Assembly (NCBI RefSeq): GCF_025465275.1
Contig: NZ_JAODNK010000192.1
Location: 1 to 63,517, forward strand
Direction: 5' to 3'
Length of the DNA stretch: 63,517 bases
Source of the DNA: Nocardia sp.
Lineage (GTDB): Bacteria; Actinomycetota; Actinomycetes; Mycobacteriales; Mycobacteriaceae
Shown here: positions 27,348 through 34,524 of the stretch, piece by piece
Position numbering within the stretch: position 1 is the stretch's first letter
How the letters are laid out: each line of letters begins with the position of its first letter
Translations under genes and position numbers: made by a program
Notes under the pieces: generated by a model
What the model saw: only the letters and a program-made list of their open reading frames with translations
The model's database searches: none
Told to the model about the DNA's origin: nothing

Positions 27348-27353
27348 TAGAAT
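27348..27353 (+). promoter_or_regulatory. -10 element (TAGAAT) of a probable leaderless transcript
   Basis: TAGAAT ends six bases before the ATG at 27360, the spacing expected for transcription starting at or next to the A of the start codon. No Shine-Dalgarno sequence precedes the gene, which fits leaderless translation, common in actinobacteria. Confidence 0.55.
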
Positions 27354-27359
27354 AGAAGC

Positions 27360-29054
27360 ATGAATCCGGGGGGAGAAACCGCAACCGCTGTCAGTGCGCA
27401 CGCACTGACAGCGGCGGTCGATCACCTCCTGAACGCGTCCCTGATTCCGTTGCAGGATGATGAATTCATTGCGGTGATGCGGGAAGTGGAAACATGTAAG
27501 CGCAAGATCGAGGCCGTGCAGACCCGGTTCGTGATCGAAACCACCACCCGTGGTCTGGCCCAACGTGCCGGGGTCGCCAGCCCGAAAGTGTTTCTGCGCC
27601 AAGCATTGGGTCTCTCCCGCGCTGATGCGGCATCTCGGGTCAATATCGCTGTCGAGACCGGGCCGCGCATCGTGTCCGGTGTGGAGCTCGAACCCACTTT
27701 GGCGCATGTCGCCGCCGCGCATCGTGTAGGGGTGATCGGTGTCGATCACGTGCGGCGGATCATGACGGTGATGAACCGGTTGCCCGGCAGCCTCGACCTC
27801 GACGTGCGTGAAGCCACCGAACTGCAGTTGACCGAGCTCGCCCCCACCGGGTACCCGGAAGGGGTGCCGGTGATGGGTGAGGTGTTGTTGGCGGGCCTGG
27901 ACCCGGACGGCACGTTGAGCACCGACACCGATCGGGAGCGGATGCGCGGGCTCACCCTGGGTGCCGAACGCGCGGACGGGATGTCCCCGCTGGTCGGTGA
28001 GATCGACCGGAAGCTGCGGGCGGTCCTGGACCCGATGTTCGCGAAACTGGCCCGCCCGGGCATGTGCAACCCGAAAGATCCGGAAAGCCCGTGGGTCGCG
28101 CACGACAAGATCAAGCCCGAGCTGTTGGCGGCGTGTGCCGAACGCGATACCCGCACCCCCGCGCAACGCAATCATGATGCGCTGCTGGCGTTCCTGCGCC
28201 CGGACTTCGGTGGCCCGACCAAACTCGGTAAGCACCGCGGACTGCCGGTCTCCACCATCCTCACCATGCCCCTGGCCGACCTCGAAGCCGCCGCCGGAGT
28301 CGCGACCACCGCGTCCGGTGGGATCGTGTCGATCCCGGACGCGGTGGAGTTGGCCGGGAATTCCCACCCCTACCTCGCGGTACTGAACCCGGCCGGTTTG
28401 CCGTTGTATCTGGGGCGCGGCCACCACTCGGCCACCCTCGATCAGGGCCTGCACTCCTTGAACACCGAGCGCGAGTCCCGGTCCGCGACCCTGGGCCACA
28501 GCGCTCAGTCAGCCGGTCCTGAGCGTGGTCCGCGTTCGACCGGTCCCGACCGTGGTTCCCGCTCCTCGAGCACCGAGTGTGACTCCGGGTCGGCGACCCT
28601 CGACGACGACACCCGGTCCACCGGTCCCGCATACGGTCCGCGTGCGGTCGATGCCGACCGGGTTCCCCGGTTGGCCAGCCCCGCACAACGATTGGCGCTC
28701 ATCGCGTCGGAGAAAGGCTGCACCCGCCCCGGCTGCGACGCCCCGGCCACCATGTGCGCAGTACACCACATCGATGAGTGGGCCCAGGGTGGGTGCACCG
28801 ATATCGACAACCTCACCCTGGCGTGCGACCACTGCCACGCCCAAGTCCACGACGGACCCGGCGGGTGGAAAACCGTTGTCATGGGACCGGACTCGGAATT
28901 CCCGGGGCGTACCGGGTGGATCGGGCCCCCGCACATCAACCCGACCGGGACACCGCAGGTGAACCACCTGCACCACCCCGGCGAGCGGAAAGCCGCTGCC
29001 CTGGCCCGCATCCGAGCCCGCAACGAACGCGAACGCAAACGCATACGCCAGTAG
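27360..29054 (+). CDS. DUF222 / HNH endonuclease (13E12-repeat-like protein)
   Basis: A 564-residue protein of the actinobacterial DUF222-HNH family (13E12 group in mycobacteria). The DUF222 region fills about residues 1-330. The C-terminal HNH nuclease has GCTRPGCDAPATMCAVHHID, GGCTDIDNLTLACDHCH and HDGPGGW, with the metal-binding Cys and His residues intact. Between them is a ~75-residue Ser/Arg/Gly/Pro-rich stretch made of imperfect repeats (SATLDQG, SATLGHS, SATLDDD; SAGPERGPRS, STGPDRGSRS, STGPAYGPRA). The biological role of the family is unknown; multicopy spread suggests mobility. The gene is bracketed by inverted repeats and probably leaderless. Confidence 0.88.
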   Translation: MNPGGETATAVSAHALTAAVDHLLNASLIPLQDDEFIAVMREVETCKRKIEAVQTRFVIETTTRGLAQRAGVASPKVFLRQALGLSRADAASRVNIAVETGPRIVSGVELEPTLAHVAAAHRVGVIGVDHVRRIMTVMNRLPGSLDLDVREATELQLTELAPTGYPEGVPVMGEVLLAGLDPDGTLSTDTDRERMRGLTLGAERADGMSPLVGEIDRKLRAVLDPMFAKLARPGMCNPKDPESPWVAHDKIKPELLAACAERDTRTPAQRNHDALLAFLRPDFGGPTKLGKHRGLPVSTILTMPLADLEAAAGVATTASGGIVSIPDAVELAGNSHPYLAVLNPAGLPLYLGRGHHSATLDQGLHSLNTERESRSATLGHSAQSAGPERGPRSTGPDRGSRSSSTECDSGSATLDDDTRSTGPAYGPRAVDADRVPRLASPAQRLALIASEKGCTRPGCDAPATMCAVHHIDEWAQGGCTDIDNLTLACDHCHAQVHDGPGGWKTVVMGPDSEFPGRTGWIGPPHINPTGTPQVNHLHHPGERKAAALARIRARNERERKRIRQ

Positions 29055-29127
29055 ATCTCCACCCACCTGTTCCACCGCCGGGCCCTGCCTGTCGGTGCTA
29101 CAGGTCGTTGTCCGGGTGGGTCTTTCG
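29047..29127 (+). repeat. Direct repeat, copy A (includes the nuclease stop codon)
   Basis: 81 bases matching copy B at 29326-29406 with about 11 mismatches; the first 62 bases have only five. It starts with GCCAGTAG, whose TAG is the stop codon of the DUF222-HNH gene, so the duplication includes the last codons of the gene and its 3' flank. The two copies are offset by 279 bases. Confidence 0.85.
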
Positions 29128-29262
29128 GGTTCTTGGGTTTCGAGTCTTTGTCTTTTCGGCAGTCTCTGAAACCGGACCACAACCAGTCTCCCCGTCAGGG
29201 GGCCGCACCCTCCCGCCTGATGGGGGAGCCAACGCCGGGTACCCCTCCCCGGGTTCCCACAC
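29108..29262 (-). repeat. Right copy of the inverted repeat flanking the DUF222-HNH gene
   Basis: Reverse-complement partner of 27063-27206. The best-conserved part is 29170-29262. On the minus strand it reads GTGTGGGAACCC, TACCCGGC, GGCCCCC, TGTGGTCC in the same order as the left copy. It lies between the two direct-repeat copies and overlaps the end of copy A. Confidence 0.7.
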
Positions 29263-29270
29263 TGCCTTAT

Positions 29271-29287
29271 CCCTGCCTCAGGCAGGG
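29271..29287. repeat. Perfect hairpin CCCTGCC-TCA-GGCAGGG
   Basis: A 7-bp perfect stem with a 3-base loop in the segment between direct-repeat copies A and B. No T-run follows on either side, so it is not a standard intrinsic terminator. Confidence 0.55.
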
Positions 29288-29325
29288 CCCCGATACCGCG
29301 CCCAACCATGAGCGGTAAACGCCCC

Positions 29326-29406
29326 GCCAGTAGACCTGCACCCATCTGTTCCACCGCCGGGCCCCGCCAGTCGGTGCTACAGGTCGTTGCTCAGCTGGGT
29401 GTTTCG
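29326..29406 (+). repeat. Direct repeat, copy B
   Basis: Second copy of the 81-base repeat at 29047-29127, including a copy of the terminal TAG context (GCCAGTAGACC). It is not attached to any intact reading frame. After it the sequence is unrelated up to the broken gene at 29571; that remaining spacer holds only the hairpin at 29526-29549. Confidence 0.85.
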
Positions 29407-29525
29407 GCGGAGGTTTTGGCAGTAACCACGGCGGGTCTTCCGGTCCGAACGTGTAGTTGTCGGCTTGTATGCCCGGGTGTCTTCGGTGAGCAGCGGGTCG
29501 ATCGCATCATCATTGTGTGTCGAGC

Positions 29526-29549
29526 ACACTTCGGTGAGCGCCGAAGTGT
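29526..29549. promoter_or_regulatory. Inverted repeat upstream of the broken P450/PEP-mutase-like gene
   Basis: ACACTTCGG and CCGAAGTGT form a perfect 9-bp dyad with a 6-base centre, 22 bases before the ATG at 29571. A second small dyad, CGACA-TAG-TGTCG (29553-29565), follows. These look like the operator and promoter of the now broken gene. Confidence 0.5.
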
Positions 29550-29570
29550 CCGCGACATAGTGTCGTGGGC

Positions 29571-30840
29571 ATGTTGAACTATCCGGTTCCCACGGTTCCC
29601 GCCGCGATGGACGGTGTCGCCTGGCTGCGGGCGAACGTCGTGCGTTTCAGCGAGGGCGAGACCCACACTCGCAGGCGAGCGATCGTCGAAGTCGAGTTGC
29701 GGAGGGCGGACGTCGAGGTATTGCGGGTCGGTGCGGGAACGCCGGTGGCGAAGTTGGCGGCGGCACTGGGGCTTCCGGTAGCTGTCGGCGTGGACGTCGC
29801 CGTTGTTGCTGCGTGCTATCAACCACACACCAGATATCACCGCGGAGGCGGATCGCGCGGTGGCTCGTCTGGTGGCCGTGTGTGGCGGGGTCGCTGATGA
29901 AGTCACCGCCAACCGGATCGTCGTCCTCGTCCAAGCCCACGCTGCCACCACGGCGTTGATCGAGGGACGAAACCCGCCGGTGCCCACCACCGGCCGCCTC
30001 GCCCCCTCGGGCGAAGTTCTCGAAGTCGACCTCACCGGCAGACCATTCGGCGAAGGCCGGCATGCCTGCCCCGGGCGCACGCACGCATTGGCGTTGGCGG
30101 TCGGAGAGTTCCATCGCATGCACTACGGGGATCAGCCATTGGTGTTGCCCAATGCCTGGGATTTCGCCTCGGCCTCGGCGCTGGTCGAAGCCGGATTCCC
30201 GGCGATCGGTACTACCAGTCTCGGCGTCGCCGCGGCACACGGGCTGATCGACGCGGCGGGAACGACAATGATCGAAACTTTAGACCTGGTTCGCAAGCTG
30301 GTCCGCCTTCCCGTGCCGATCACAGTCGACATCGAGGCCGGATTCGGTGCCGACCCACGGGAACTGGCCGCCGAGCTGTGGGAAATCGGTGTTGCCGGGG
30401 TCAATGTGGAGGACACGGCTGGAGATACGGCGACACACGAACGGATTGTCGGAGCGTTGAAGGATGGCGCGCCGGGCCTGTTCGTCTACGCCCGCATCGA
30501 CACCTAGTGGCTCGGCGTCGCCCCGGAGAGCACCATCGATCGCGCGTCGCGGTACACCGCCGCCGGTGCGGACGGGATCTTCGTTCCGGGACTGAGCACG
30601 GCTCGCGAAATCGAAGCGCTGGTGCGGGCCGTTCCCGTGCTTGTCAATGCCCTGGCACAGCGTGACATTCAAACGTTGGACGACATCGGCGTGCGACGGA
30701 TCAGCACAGGGTCATTGCTGTTTCGCACAGCCCTCGAAGCGACGGTGCAGGCGGCGGAGGCGGTGCGGGACGGTCGAGGCACCGGCACCGCACTCAGCTA
30801 TGTGGCAGTCCAGGACCTCATGACCCGGTCGTGCTCCTGA
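29571..30840 (+). pseudogene. Broken gene: P450-like remnant joined to a PEP-mutase/isocitrate-lyase-like domain
   Basis: Three pieces read in one direction. The first frame (29571 to about 29825) gives P450-like sequence (LRANVVRFSEGETHTRRR). A single-base shift near 29805-29830 moves the reading to the next frame, which continues with DITAEADRAVARL and reaches PFGEGRHACPG, matching the P450 haem-ligand signature. It then runs without a break into a PEP-mutase/isocitrate-lyase-family domain (LVLPNAWDFASASALVEAG, DIEAGFGADP, GVNVEDTAGD). An in-frame TAG at 30505-30507 interrupts this domain; after it the same frame resumes (GVAPESTIDRASRYTAAGAD) and ends at 30840. The P450 part is far too short to be whole. 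It is best read as a decayed two-gene remnant. Confidence 0.72.
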
Positions 30841-30896
30841 GCTCACTCCTGGCACCCGGCGCCCAGTCCCGGGCGACGATGTCGCGAACCGGAGAT

Positions 30897-30931
30897 ATGC
30901 CCGTACCCACCGGAGCGATGGGTACGGGCAT
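30897..30931. terminator. Strong hairpin between convergent genes
   Basis: ATGCCCGTACCC (30897-30908) and GGGTACGGGCAT (30920-30931) are perfect 12-base complements with an 11-base loop. It lies between the broken gene (plus) and the flavoprotein gene ending at 31034 (minus), where a bidirectional terminator is expected. There is no clear T-run. Confidence 0.6.
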
Positions 30932-31033
30932 CGCGTCCAATACTGTTCGGGATCCGCGCAGTACCAGGATATGAGTTCGAAAGACGCACTCCTGGACACT
31001 GATCAGGAACGGTTCTTTTGCGCGCGGACCAGG

Positions 31034-32272
31034 TCAGTCGTTGAGTTGTTCCGGCTGCAGCAGCTGCTCACCGATGTAGGTGCGGGACTGGTCGCCATTG
31101 AGGGGCTGGAACATCGAGGCCGCGGAGTCGCGGTAGAGGCGTTCGAAGATAGCGCCCTTTTTGAAGGAACCGCCGCCGACCATGCTCATCGCATGCCGGG
31201 TCATATGCATGACATTGTCGGCGATGAACGTCTTGGCCAGCCCGATGTATGGGAAGCGCAGCTCGATCGGCCAGTCGTCGTCCTTGCCATCGATGAGCTC
31301 CTGACAGGTCTGATACAGCACCCGGCGGCTGAGCTCGACACGAGAGGCCATATCGCCGATGCCGTCGATGATGTGGCCGACACCGGAGACCTTGGTGTCG
31401 GCGGCGACGATGGCACCGAAGGTGGCGCCGAGGGTCTTCTTCGACAGCACGGCGCGCGATTCCTCGAGCACGCGGTACTGCATGCCGAGGTAGATGCTGG
31501 CGAACATCAGTGAGGCCCACTCCAGCACGCCGAAGGCGCCGGTTCGCCACTCGCAGATGAACCCGTCCGCAGGGACGTAATAGCCCTCGAAATGGACGGT
31601 CTGTGTGCCGGTGGCATGCATTCCCAAAGCGTCCCAAGTCTTTTCGATCCGGACGCCGTCGCCCTGACCGTTCTCGTCGAGTTTGAATTCACCGATGAAG
31701 AAGCTCTCGGCGTTGACCCGCTCCTGGAAGTCCTCGGGCAGGTTGCCGTCGGCGTCGGTAATGGTCGCATTGGTGGTGACGATGTCCGCGGCTTCGCAGA
31801 GCGTGCCCCAGACCTTCTTGCCGTACAGGCGCCAGCCGCCCTCGGGCTGCGGAATCGCTTTCATGTCGGCCAGGCCGCTGAATCCGGCGCGCTGCTCGGA
31901 GAACGGGCCGAACATGAGTTCACCTTCGGTGACCCGGCCCAGCCAGTACTTGTTCTGCTCCTCGCTCATCAGATTGCCGGCGATGCCGACCATGATGTAG
32001 TGCATGTTGTAGGCGAGGGAGATGGCGGAATCGCCCCTGGACAGTTCGCTGATCACCTTCGAGGCCTGCAGCAGATTGCCGCCGGGTCCGCCGAAGGCCT
32101 TCGGCACCGGCAACGCGCCGAGCCCGGACTCCTTGAACACCTTGATGGTAGGGGTGGCGAAGGTGTTCTCGCGATCGTATTTCGGGCCGATTTCCCGGAA
32201 GAACTCCGACACCTGCTGTGCTTTTTCGAAGTACGGCCGGAATTCCTCGTCGGTCATGTCCGGAACCAGCAT
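31034..32272 (-). CDS. Acyl-CoA-dehydrogenase-fold flavoprotein
   Basis: A 412-residue protein of the acyl-CoA dehydrogenase superfamily: helical N-domain, beta-domain with MFGPFSEQRAGFSGLADM and LYGKKVWGTL, helical C-domain ending LYRDSAASMFQPLNGDQSRTYIG. The usual catalytic Glu motif near the C-terminus (YEGT) is replaced by MFQPLNGDQ, and no LERL-type alternative base is obvious. It may therefore be a flavin monooxygenase of the DszC/HpaB-like side of the fold rather than a dehydrogenase; this is inference. AGGAG precedes the ATG. It is cotranscribed with the SCP2 protein upstream. The only flavin reductase seen is in the fusion at 37747. Confidence 0.82.
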   Translation of the reverse strand: MLVPDMTDEEFRPYFEKAQQVSEFFREIGPKYDRENTFATPTIKVFKESGLGALPVPKAFGGPGGNLLQASKVISELSRGDSAISLAYNMHYIMVGIAGNLMSEEQNKYWLGRVTEGELMFGPFSEQRAGFSGLADMKAIPQPEGGWRLYGKKVWGTLCEAADIVTTNATITDADGNLPEDFQERVNAESFFIGEFKLDENGQGDGVRIEKTWDALGMHATGTQTVHFEGYYVPADGFICEWRTGAFGVLEWASLMFASIYLGMQYRVLEESRAVLSKKTLGATFGAIVAADTKVSGVGHIIDGIGDMASRVELSRRVLYQTCQELIDGKDDDWPIELRFPYIGLAKTFIADNVMHMTRHAMSMVGGGSFKKGAIFERLYRDSAASMFQPLNGDQSRTYIGEQLLQPEQLND

Positions 32273-32319
32273 GTCTGCTCCTAGCGCGTTGGTGGAATGT
32301 ATTGGGATAGAGGGGATTT

Positions 32320-32733
32320 CTAAGGGATCAGCAGATCGACACGACCGTTGTCGACGAGCAGCTTCTTGTAGACGCCGAACAATCCATTGGTGAGCGGAAG
32401 CAGCTTCAGTGCGACCGAGCGCTTGCCTTCCAGCTTCACTTTCCGCTGCGCCATGGCCAGCGTGAAGTTGAGCCTGCCCTGCCAGAACAGGTTGCTGTTG
32501 TCCGACGACATCCGTAGCTGCACAGTGGAATCCAGGTCCCGTGCGGCGTCACCCGTGGTGACCTGTTGCCCGGGGAAATCGATCACCAGTACGGCGTCGG
32601 GATCGGTCTGGATCAGTTTGACGACCAGTCCGGTGCCAGCGGTCGCATCGATGAACGACTGCTCCTTGGTGGCGATTTCGAAAATTCCGCCGATATAGGT
32701 GTAGACCTCGTCGGCATTTCTGAATGTGCTCAT
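32320..32733 (-). CDS. SCP2 sterol-carrier-like lipid-binding protein
   Basis: A 137-residue single-domain SCP2-fold protein: VVKLIQTDPDAVLVIDFPG, VQLRMSSDNSNLFWQGRLN, and LAMAQRKVKLEGKRSVALKL match the pattern of the domain that binds acyl-CoAs and sterols in a hydrophobic tunnel. AAAGGG precedes the ATG. It is the first gene of a two-gene unit with the flavoprotein at 31034, 47 bases apart. It could present a hydrophobic substrate to the neighbouring enzymes. Confidence 0.85.
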   Translation of the reverse strand: MSTFRNADEVYTYIGGIFEIATKEQSFIDATAGTGLVVKLIQTDPDAVLVIDFPGQQVTTGDAARDLDSTVQLRMSSDNSNLFWQGRLNFTLAMAQRKVKLEGKRSVALKLLPLTNGLFGVYKKLLVDNGRVDLLIP

Positions 32734-32850
32734 GAATCAACCCTTTGCCTCTGGGTGCGTGTGCAGCCAGTCTGGCAATGGGCACAGTGCCGCCACACCT
32801 CCCGGAAGAGGGATTTAAGACCAACGAAGGGGGAGAAAGCGGTCCCGGCG

Positions 32851-33372
32851 TTACTCGACCGCGTCGCCGAGGGGCTTACGGACGCGGCGCAGGGAGTCGT
32901 TGAGCCTGCGCGCCGTCTCGTCGGTTGTGGATGCCAAACCGAAGTTGGCGTCAGCGAGTGCGGCGGAGGCCTCGGTGACCATGCGGATGCCCGCCGGGGT
33001 CAGGATCGCGAGTGTGGTGCGTCGGGAGGTCGGGTGTGGCGAGCGGTGCAGTAGGTTGCGTTTCTCCAACTGATCGACCACCAGCGTCAGTGTCGCCGGA
33101 TGCACCATCAAGGCCTTGCCCAACTGTCCCAGCGGACGGGTGTTGTCGTCGGACATGAGCAGCGCCGATAGCACGTGATAGGCGGTGCGGTTGAGCCCGA
33201 AGGGCCTCAAGACACGGATGAACTCCGCGGAGACGAGCTCGTGCAGCCGAAGAATCGATACGGCGGCGGCGAATTGCTCCGGCCGGCGCTGCCCGGTCCG
33301 TTCCCAGTTTCGCCGAACGAACTCGATCGGATCGGAGTCGAGGGTCGGTTCCTGCGTTTCGCGGTCGGTCAC
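32851..33372 (-). CDS. MarR-family transcriptional regulator
   Basis: A 173-residue winged-helix protein: AYHVLSALLMSDDNTRPLGQ, LMVHPATLTLVVDQLEKRNL (recognition helix), RSPHPTSRRTTLAILTPAG (wing). The GTG start at 33372 is preferred because AAGGAGGAGG lies just upstream; a longer in-frame extension to 33543 lacks any domain and would overlap the divergent promoter. The gene is divergent from the SnoaL-like/ligase operon and probably autoregulates both directions through the dyad at 33452-33466. Confidence 0.88.
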   Translation of the reverse strand: MTDRETQEPTLDSDPIEFVRRNWERTGQRRPEQFAAAVSILRLHELVSAEFIRVLRPFGLNRTAYHVLSALLMSDDNTRPLGQLGKALMVHPATLTLVVDQLEKRNLLHRSPHPTSRRTTLAILTPAGIRMVTEASAALADANFGLASTTDETARRLNDSLRRVRKPLGDAVE

Positions 33373-33451
33373 GATCCTCCTCCTTCGCGCGGCTCCCGAG
33401 AGTCTAGCCAGCGCCCGCCTACCCCCGGTATCCCCCCTTAGAGCGGTGCAT

Positions 33452-33466
33452 TTCCTCCGAGAGGAA
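33452..33466. promoter_or_regulatory. Candidate MarR operator (TTCCTC-CGA-GAGGAA)
   Basis: Perfect 6-bp arms with a 3-base centre, midway between the divergent MarR start (33372) and the SnoaL-like start (33535). Size and place fit a MarR-type operator. A looser relative, CCTCCCGGAAGAGG, lies near 32796-32809 upstream of the SCP2 gene. Confidence 0.5.
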
Positions 33467-33534
33467 GGCGATTCGCCCCGTCGTTCGGCCATACCTTGAA
33501 TGCGTTCCTGACGAACCGAGGAAAGCGAAGTTCC

Positions 33535-33987
33535 ATGAGTCATACTTTTGCGATCAAGTGGCTGAAGGCCTTCCGGGAAAGCCCCGAGGCAGTTGTCGCG
33601 CTCTATGCCGACGATTTCGTTTTCGAAGACCCCATTCTCGGTCAGACGATCACCGACAAGGCAGATCTGCTTCGCGTTTTCGCGCCGTACGCGAACAAGG
33701 ACCCCGAAAACGGCATCGGTATCAACAACTTCCGCATCGACGAGGTCGTCGGCGACGAGAAGTCAGCGATCTACCGGTGGACCTGGGAGGCGCCGACGGC
33801 GACCGCCTTCGTGGGTGTACCCACGAACGGCAAGGTGCCCGGATCCCGCGGCATCACCTTCCATGTCTACAACGACGAGGGCCTGATCGTGAAGGAGGCC
33901 AGTCTCTGGGACGTGGCCACCGCGGTCGCCGAGCTCGGCCTGCCGATCGAGCCGCACTCGGTCGCCAAGTCGTTTGTCAACGCCTGA
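33535..33987 (+). CDS. SnoaL/NTF2-like protein 1
   Basis: A 150-residue NTF2-fold protein (VVALYADDFVFEDPILG, RWTWEAPTATAFVGVPTNGK, GITFHVYNDEGLIVKEASLWD). This fold includes ketosteroid isomerases, limonene-epoxide hydrolases and polyketide cyclases; the reaction here is unknown. GAGGAAAG precedes the ATG at 33535. The next gene encodes a second protein of the same fold, so the two may be a heteromer or act in succession. Confidence 0.78.
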   Translation: MSHTFAIKWLKAFRESPEAVVALYADDFVFEDPILGQTITDKADLLRVFAPYANKDPENGIGINNFRIDEVVGDEKSAIYRWTWEAPTATAFVGVPTNGKVPGSRGITFHVYNDEGLIVKEASLWDVATAVAELGLPIEPHSVAKSFVNA

Positions 33988-34018
33988 AACGCGCACTCTC
34001 CGAAGGGAATTCCGAATC

Positions 34019-34522
34019 ATGAGCACGCACGACGAGCACGCTGAGCGCTGGGTCAAGGCGCTGACCACCGACACCGATGCCGCTGTCGACCTGTACGCCG
34101 ATGATCTGGTCTACGACGACCACGCCGATCGCGATCACGTGCTGTCCACCGCGATCACCAAGGCCGATCTGGCGCCCCGGCTGGCGCCGTTCGCGAATAC
34201 CGATGCGGGCAATGGCGTCGGCATCCACCGCTTCGAGGTCTTCGAAAGCTTCACGGTGGCCGGCGTCGGTGGCAATCCGGCCGTAGTGATCCGCTGGTAC
34301 TGGACGGGCGAAGGCCTCGACACCTATCGCGGCGTGCCTACGGGCGGCAAAAACCTTACCACCCAGGGTATTACGTGGCACCAGCTCGACGCAGAGGGCA
34401 AGGTCGCGCGCGAGACCACCTACTGGAACGACACCCCGATCCTGCAGGGGCTGGGTCTGCCGATCATCACCCCCGAATACTGGGTTGAAGGCTTCGACCC
34501 GTCGACTCTCGTCGGTTCCTGA
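34019..34522 (+). CDS. SnoaL/NTF2-like protein 2
   Basis: A 167-residue NTF2-fold protein related to the preceding one (AAVDLYADDLVYDDHADRD, RWYWTGEGLDTYRGVPTGGK, GITWHQLDAEGKVARETTYW). The pocket-lining positions differ, notably a D/H-rich DDHADRDH segment. Start ATG 34019 with AAGGGAA upstream, 31 bases after the previous stop. It is cotranscribed with the acyl-CoA ligase two bases downstream. Confidence 0.78.
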   Translation: MSTHDEHAERWVKALTTDTDAAVDLYADDLVYDDHADRDHVLSTAITKADLAPRLAPFANTDAGNGVGIHRFEVFESFTVAGVGGNPAVVIRWYWTGEGLDTYRGVPTGGKNLTTQGITWHQLDAEGKVARETTYWNDTPILQGLGLPIITPEYWVEGFDPSTLVGS

Positions 34523-34524
34523 CC

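Noticed and set aside
27063..29262. Resemblance of the repeat-flanked HNH gene to IscB/IsrB (OMEGA, HEARO RNA) or to a group I intron with homing nuclease.
   Set aside because: The protein is DUF222-HNH, with no RuvC or bridge-helix features, and the gene does not interrupt another gene. The arrangement is therefore reported only as unexplained repeats.
33373..33543. N-terminal extension of the MarR protein to 33543.
   Set aside because: A strong AAGGAGGAGG precedes the GTG at 33372, and the extension would cover the divergent promoter and the dyad at 33452-33466.
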